Shown: positions 61,326 to 64,000 of the stretch, piece after piece
Layout of the letters: every line of letters begins with the position of its first letter
How positions within the stretch are numbered: position 1 is the first letter of the stretch
Assembly: GCA_963751425.1 (NCBI GenBank)
Contig: CAVVUF010000002.1
Location: 1,178,001 to 1,242,000, forward strand
DNA from: CAVVUF01 sp963751425
GTDB taxonomy: Bacteria > Chloroflexota > Anaerolineae > Anaerolineales > UBA4823
Direction of reading: 5' to 3'
Length of the DNA stretch: 64,000 nt
Notes under the pieces: model-generated
The model's database searches: none
What the model saw: the letters and a program-made list of their open reading frames with translations, nothing else
Told to the model about the DNA's origin: nothing
Translations under genes and position numbers: made by a program

Positions 61326-61482
61326 AAAATGTTCTCCTTTTTACCAATAAATCGCCAAAGTCGCCGTAGAACTATATCAATCATGTAAGAAACTTTAGGT
61401 TTTAGGGTGAAACCAAAGCATCTACATCGAGTAGTGGATGTCCAATATCTCGCTCAGGCCTCTTGAATATCATTCTTTTAAG

Positions 61483-61518
61483 AATGGCCTGGCCCCTGGT
61501 ATTGCGGGTCAGGCCATT
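61483..61518. terminator. Terminator hairpin after the FVDEP gene
   Basis: AATGGCCTG and CAGGCCATT form a 9-base-pair stem extended by GCCC/GGGT, with TTTT on the plus side and a TTCTTAAAAG stretch on the minus side. It lies 48 bases after the stop of the minus-strand gene at 61567. Confidence 0.6.
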
Positions 61519-61566
61519 TTACAATCGCGAATATTATAAAGGTCTTTGTATAAACGCTGTCTGCAT

Positions 61567-62174
61567 TCAAACCACCAGGCGATTGAAGAAGGAGCGGTAG
61601 CGCTGCAAGGCCTTGCGGAGATCTTCAGTAGAGACATCATTGCCCTGCTTCCACTGGCCTTCCAACAAGCTGTGTTCGTTGGCAAACATCTGGGTGATTT
61701 GCTCGACCACCTCTGATACCAGCACATCCGCTTGCTGGACAGCAGAGCGTGGTTCGTCCACAAACTTACCCTGGATCTCATTCCAGCGCGTGCGGAAATG
61801 CTCTGATTCCTCACGGTTAAGCAGAGCCGCCGATGATCCAGCATTCGTGCCGACAGGGGCTTCGTGGGGAATTGTCTCACCCATTGGATTCTCGTGGACA
61901 ACCGTCTCATCCATCGGGCTACCAACAGCAACGGTTCCCCCCATTGGGATCTCCTGGATAGGAGTTCAATCGTTTGGACCTCGTTGGATAGGGGCTCGTC
62001 CATCGGGTCAACTGAAGAACAGTCTCGCCCATCGGCATCTCGTGGATAAGAGCCGCATCCACCGGGACCTTGTCGAGCAAAAGGATCCAAATTTTCTACC
62101 GGACTGTTCGTCTTATCATCGGTTCTCTCAACGGTATCTGAGGTATTATAACTGTTCTCCAAAATATTGTTCAT
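61567..62174 (-). CDS. FVDEP-domain protein with decapeptide repeats
   Basis: About 200 residues after frame changes near 62060-61980. The N-terminal part carries degenerate ten-residue repeats of the form PMGETVxHE (IHEMPMGETV, SPMDETVVHE, NPMGETIPHE). The C-terminal domain FRTRWNEIQGKFVDEPRSAV ... STEDLRKALQRYRSFFNRLV is alpha helical and shared with the next gene upstream. I know this domain only as an uncharacterised conserved module of Gram-positive-like and Chloroflexi genomes. Start ATG at 62174, 6 bases after the paralogue's stop. Confidence 0.65.
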
Positions 62175-62180
62175 TCATCT

Positions 62181-62744
62181 CTATTTCTCCTTTACAACGA
62201 CGGTCTCTGTTCCGAGAAGTTCCTCGAACAGAGACCGGTAATAAATCATGGCCTGCCTTAATTCTTCCGTATCTGGCCTGGTGCTGTTCATTTTTGAGCG
62301 CGATCTCGCGCGCGGCGCGGTAATTACTCACCAAAGCAGGATAATTGACCGAGATATCGGCTGCCCGCTGCTCAAAATCAGATACTGGATAGGCACGCAC
62401 CTTCATGACTTCCATGATCAGGCGGTCGGCATCTACGATCGCCTGTCCCGGTTCGTCAACAAATTTGGATTGGACAGCAGCCCAATCAGCCAGATAACGC
62501 TCGCGCTCGCTAACAGTAAAGTGGACGAATATCCAAAGCTTCAACATGCTTCTGCCGTTCATCCAGCTCTGTTTGGGCTTTCTTCTCGTTACCCATGGTC
62601 TGCACAGTATGATCATACTCGGGTCCGAATTGATCATGGAGCTGCTCCGAACGTTTACGGCGAGAAAAAACCAGACCTAATGATGGCGCCTATAACCACC
62701 AATACCAGAAAAACGATGATGATAATAATATATGTAGTATTCAC
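62181..62744 (-). CDS. Membrane-anchored FVDEP-domain protein
   Basis: About 187 residues after joining breaks near 62680, 62520 and 62250. GTG start at 62744 behind AAAAGGAG; the overlapping ATG gives no sensible protein. Helix: TYIIIIIVFLVLVVIGAII. Then a charged region, then YLADWAAVQSKFVDEPGQAI and, in a shifted frame, a C-terminal RQAMIYYRSLFEELLG-like segment, equivalent to RKALQRYRSFFNRL of the downstream paralogue. The two genes form an operon driven from element D, 133 bases upstream. Confidence 0.68.
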
Positions 62745-62845
62745 AAAACATCTCCTTTTGAATGTTCTATTGGTAGCCAATTGGTCATTTGACCGAATGG
62801 CAGTTGACCTAGCGGTCAGGTAATAGATTTATCTATTGTGACCAT

Positions 62846-62869
62846 GCGAAGGATTCATATCCTCTACGC
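62846..62869 (-). promoter_or_regulatory. Leader hairpin of the FVDEP operon
   Basis: AGGAT, 4 bases, ATCCT with flanking GCG/CGC form a stem-loop between element D and the GTG start. The minus-strand AATTGCG..AGAGGAT matches the GlsB leader. Confidence 0.5.
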
Positions 62870-62877
62870 AATTAATC

Positions 62878-62930
62878 TAAGTATAATGACATAGAGTCTC
62901 AAAAGCGTCACAACACGTCGCCTGGGTGTA
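62878..62930 (-). promoter_or_regulatory. Regulon promoter element, copy D
   Basis: Minus strand: TGTGACGCTTTTGA (62912-62899), 13 bases, TATACTTA (62885-62878), 133 bases before the FVDEP operon start and 38 bases after the PAP2 stop. Confidence 0.6.
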
Positions 62931-62967
62931 TTCCATAGATTACCATTCAAACTACAACCTGGCTCGC

Positions 62968-63762
62968 TTAACTAATTCCGTTCAGCACATACCCGTCGAC
63001 AAGCACTCCCAGAAGTCCCCAGGCGCTGCCCAGGATAGCCCCCGCCAGCACGTCGCGTGGGTAGTGCGCTCCCACATACATGCGCGTGATGCCCACCAAC
63101 AGGGCAATGGCGTACAGCAAAAGCACCACCCAGGCGCTGGCGTGGAAATGCTGGGCCAACAGCGTTGCCATGAAGAAGGCCTGGCTGGTATGCCCGCTTG
63201 GGAAAGATCGCCCGCCAGCCCGGAAGCCAACAATGCGCGCCTGTGTCACCCGGACAATAGGTCGTGGACGGCGCACCAGGGCTTTCACCAGCTCCACCAC
63301 GATCCATAACGTTAAAGTTCCCAGAATGAGTTCGTACGCCACCAGGCGATTACCGGTCAAAAACAAAATCAACCCAATCGCCAGGGCAGCCAACCCGCTG
63401 CCGATCTGGGTAAAACCCAACATTGTCCTGTCCAACCAAACTGGGCGCGACCCACTCAGGTTAAAGAACAGGAAAGCCCAGACATCTACGCGCTGGCCAA
63501 CGGACCACACCAGCGAGACTGCCAGGATGCTGAAAACCAGCAGCATACTCGACAGGATTCCCCGGGCTGCCAGGCCGTGCCAAATCAACATCCGCATCTG
63601 GGAAGGCATCCATGCCAGGAACAGAACCAGGCTGGCTGTGAGGAACACCAGCCAGGCAACCGGGCGATATTTTCGTATGGCAAGGATCAGGCGTTCCCAG
63701 GTACTGGGATTTACCACTTCAGGAAAAGTCTTTTCGTTGTGTTGATTTTCGGATTGGCTCAT
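62968..63762 (-). CDS. PAP2-family membrane phosphatase
   Basis: 264 residues, uninterrupted. The three phosphatase motifs are complete: KALVRRPRP, FPSGHTSQAFF and RMYVGAHYPRDVLAG. Several helices surround them (AWLVFLTASLVLFLAWM, SSMLLVFSILAVSLVW, LAALAIGLILFLTG, WVVLLLYAIALLVGITRM). It removes phosphate from lipid phosphates such as phosphatidic acid or undecaprenyl pyrophosphate. ATG at 63762 lies 6 bases after the stop of the upstream lipid-kinase-like gene, so the pair probably interconverts a lipid and its phosphate. Confidence 0.9.
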   Translation of the reverse strand: MSQSENQHNEKTFPEVVNPSTWERLILAIRKYRPVAWLVFLTASLVLFLAWMPSQMRMLIWHGLAARGILSSMLLVFSILAVSLVWSVGQRVDVWAFLFFNLSGSRPVWLDRTMLGFTQIGSGLAALAIGLILFLTGNRLVAYELILGTLTLWIVVELVKALVRRPRPIVRVTQARIVGFRAGGRSFPSGHTSQAFFMATLLAQHFHASAWVVLLLYAIALLVGITRMYVGAHYPRDVLAGAILGSAWGLLGVLVDGYVLNGIS

Positions 63763-63768
63763 CAAGGA

Positions 63769-64000
63769 TTAGTCCTGGACAGGCAGCACCGCAGGCACCG
63801 GCCCACCGACCATGACCGCCAGAACGTGCCGCTGCACACCGATACGCAGCAGCCCTTCTTGTAATGGCAATCCATCTGCCATGACCGGCATGGCAGGCTT
63901 GGTCTCGATATCCACCTTGTGCACGTGGAAGTGCTGAATGCGTTCGTCTTCCGGTCCGTCCCCATCCCTGGCTGCCTGGACGGCATAGCCCAGCAGGTCC
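63769..64000 (-). CDS. C-terminus of a diacylglycerol/sphingosine kinase-like protein (gene continues outside)
   Basis: 77 residues are visible. HFHVHKVDIETKPAMPVMAD then GLPLQEGLLRIGVQRHVLAV is the typical C-terminal beta sandwich of DAGK/YegS-like lipid kinases, where 'D(G)E' residues precede the last strands. The catalytic part lies beyond the window edge, so the call rests on the tail and on its pairing with PAP2. Confidence 0.6.
   Translation of the reverse strand, partial: DLLGYAVQAARDGDGPEDERIQHFHVHKVDIETKPAMPVMADGLPLQEGLLRIGVQRHVLAVMVGGPVPAVLPVQD

Overview
The window looks like a piece of a Chloroflexota genome, most likely class Anaerolineae. This is inferred from gene content: Thr/Pro-rich 'TATPT' surface linkers, zinc-ribbon/cyclase/AAA/TPR giant proteins, a TgpA-DUF58 pair, GH130 and GH13 enzymes, and CsbD/GlsB/PRC-barrel stress proteins. 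No rRNA, tRNA, CRISPR array or prophage was seen. Many genes are split by single-base indels while all family motifs survive in adjacent frames. I read these as one gene each, with sequence errors more likely than decay. Breaks are dense at 2.4-9.1, 28-35 and 42-62.8 kb and nearly absent at 9.1-27 kb.

Layout. 1-1.5 kb: end of an FAD oxidoreductase, closed by an imperfect tandem repeat. 2.0-9.1 kb: a complete peptide/nickel-type ABC importer operon (binding protein, two permeases, two ATPases) with a palindromic operator candidate and leader hairpins. 9.2-14.6 kb: small uncharacterised proteins and a 1240-residue cyclase-like/AAA/TPR regulator. 14.6-22.1 kb: carbohydrate locus, with GH130 and an aldo/keto reductase on the minus strand and, diverging from them, GH13 lipoprotein, sugar-binding lipoprotein, GH13 and HEAT protein. 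22.1-26.9 kb: zinc-ribbon protein, SH3 protein, IscA-type Fe-S protein, SLC13/TrkA-C transporter, second aldo/keto reductase. 27.1-27.8 kb: toxin-antitoxin pair. 28.2-32.9 kb: a ClpA-like double AAA+ ATPase translationally coupled to a Ser/Thr kinase with a long TPR tail. 33.4-34.0 kb: a REP-associated transposase with REP-like palindromes. 34.0-42.3 kb: TgpA/DUF58, SRPBCC-PDZ-DinB fusion, multidrug/flippase-like protein, M48 protease, PspC.

42.5-64 kb is almost wholly minus strand. It holds nitroreductase, rhomboid, RNB nuclease and a PAS-GAF-GGDEF protein as one operon; then stress-type genes (GlsB, CsbD fusion, DUF488, FAD reductase, FolK, FolE, zinc-ribbon and PRC-barrel proteins); then PAS-GGDEF and CheB-CheR-PAS signalling proteins; a large surface protein; two paralogous 'FVDEP' proteins; PAP2 phosphatase; and the end of a lipid kinase.

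The most interesting signal is a shared upstream element in this last region. TGTGACGCTTTTGA, then 12-15 bases, then TATACTTA occurs four times (48.15, 50.41, 53.59, 62.88 kb), each on the minus strand and 100-138 bases before a start codon. Three of these leaders, plus the GlsB leader, also carry a related hairpin. This looks like the promoter and leader of one stress regulon.
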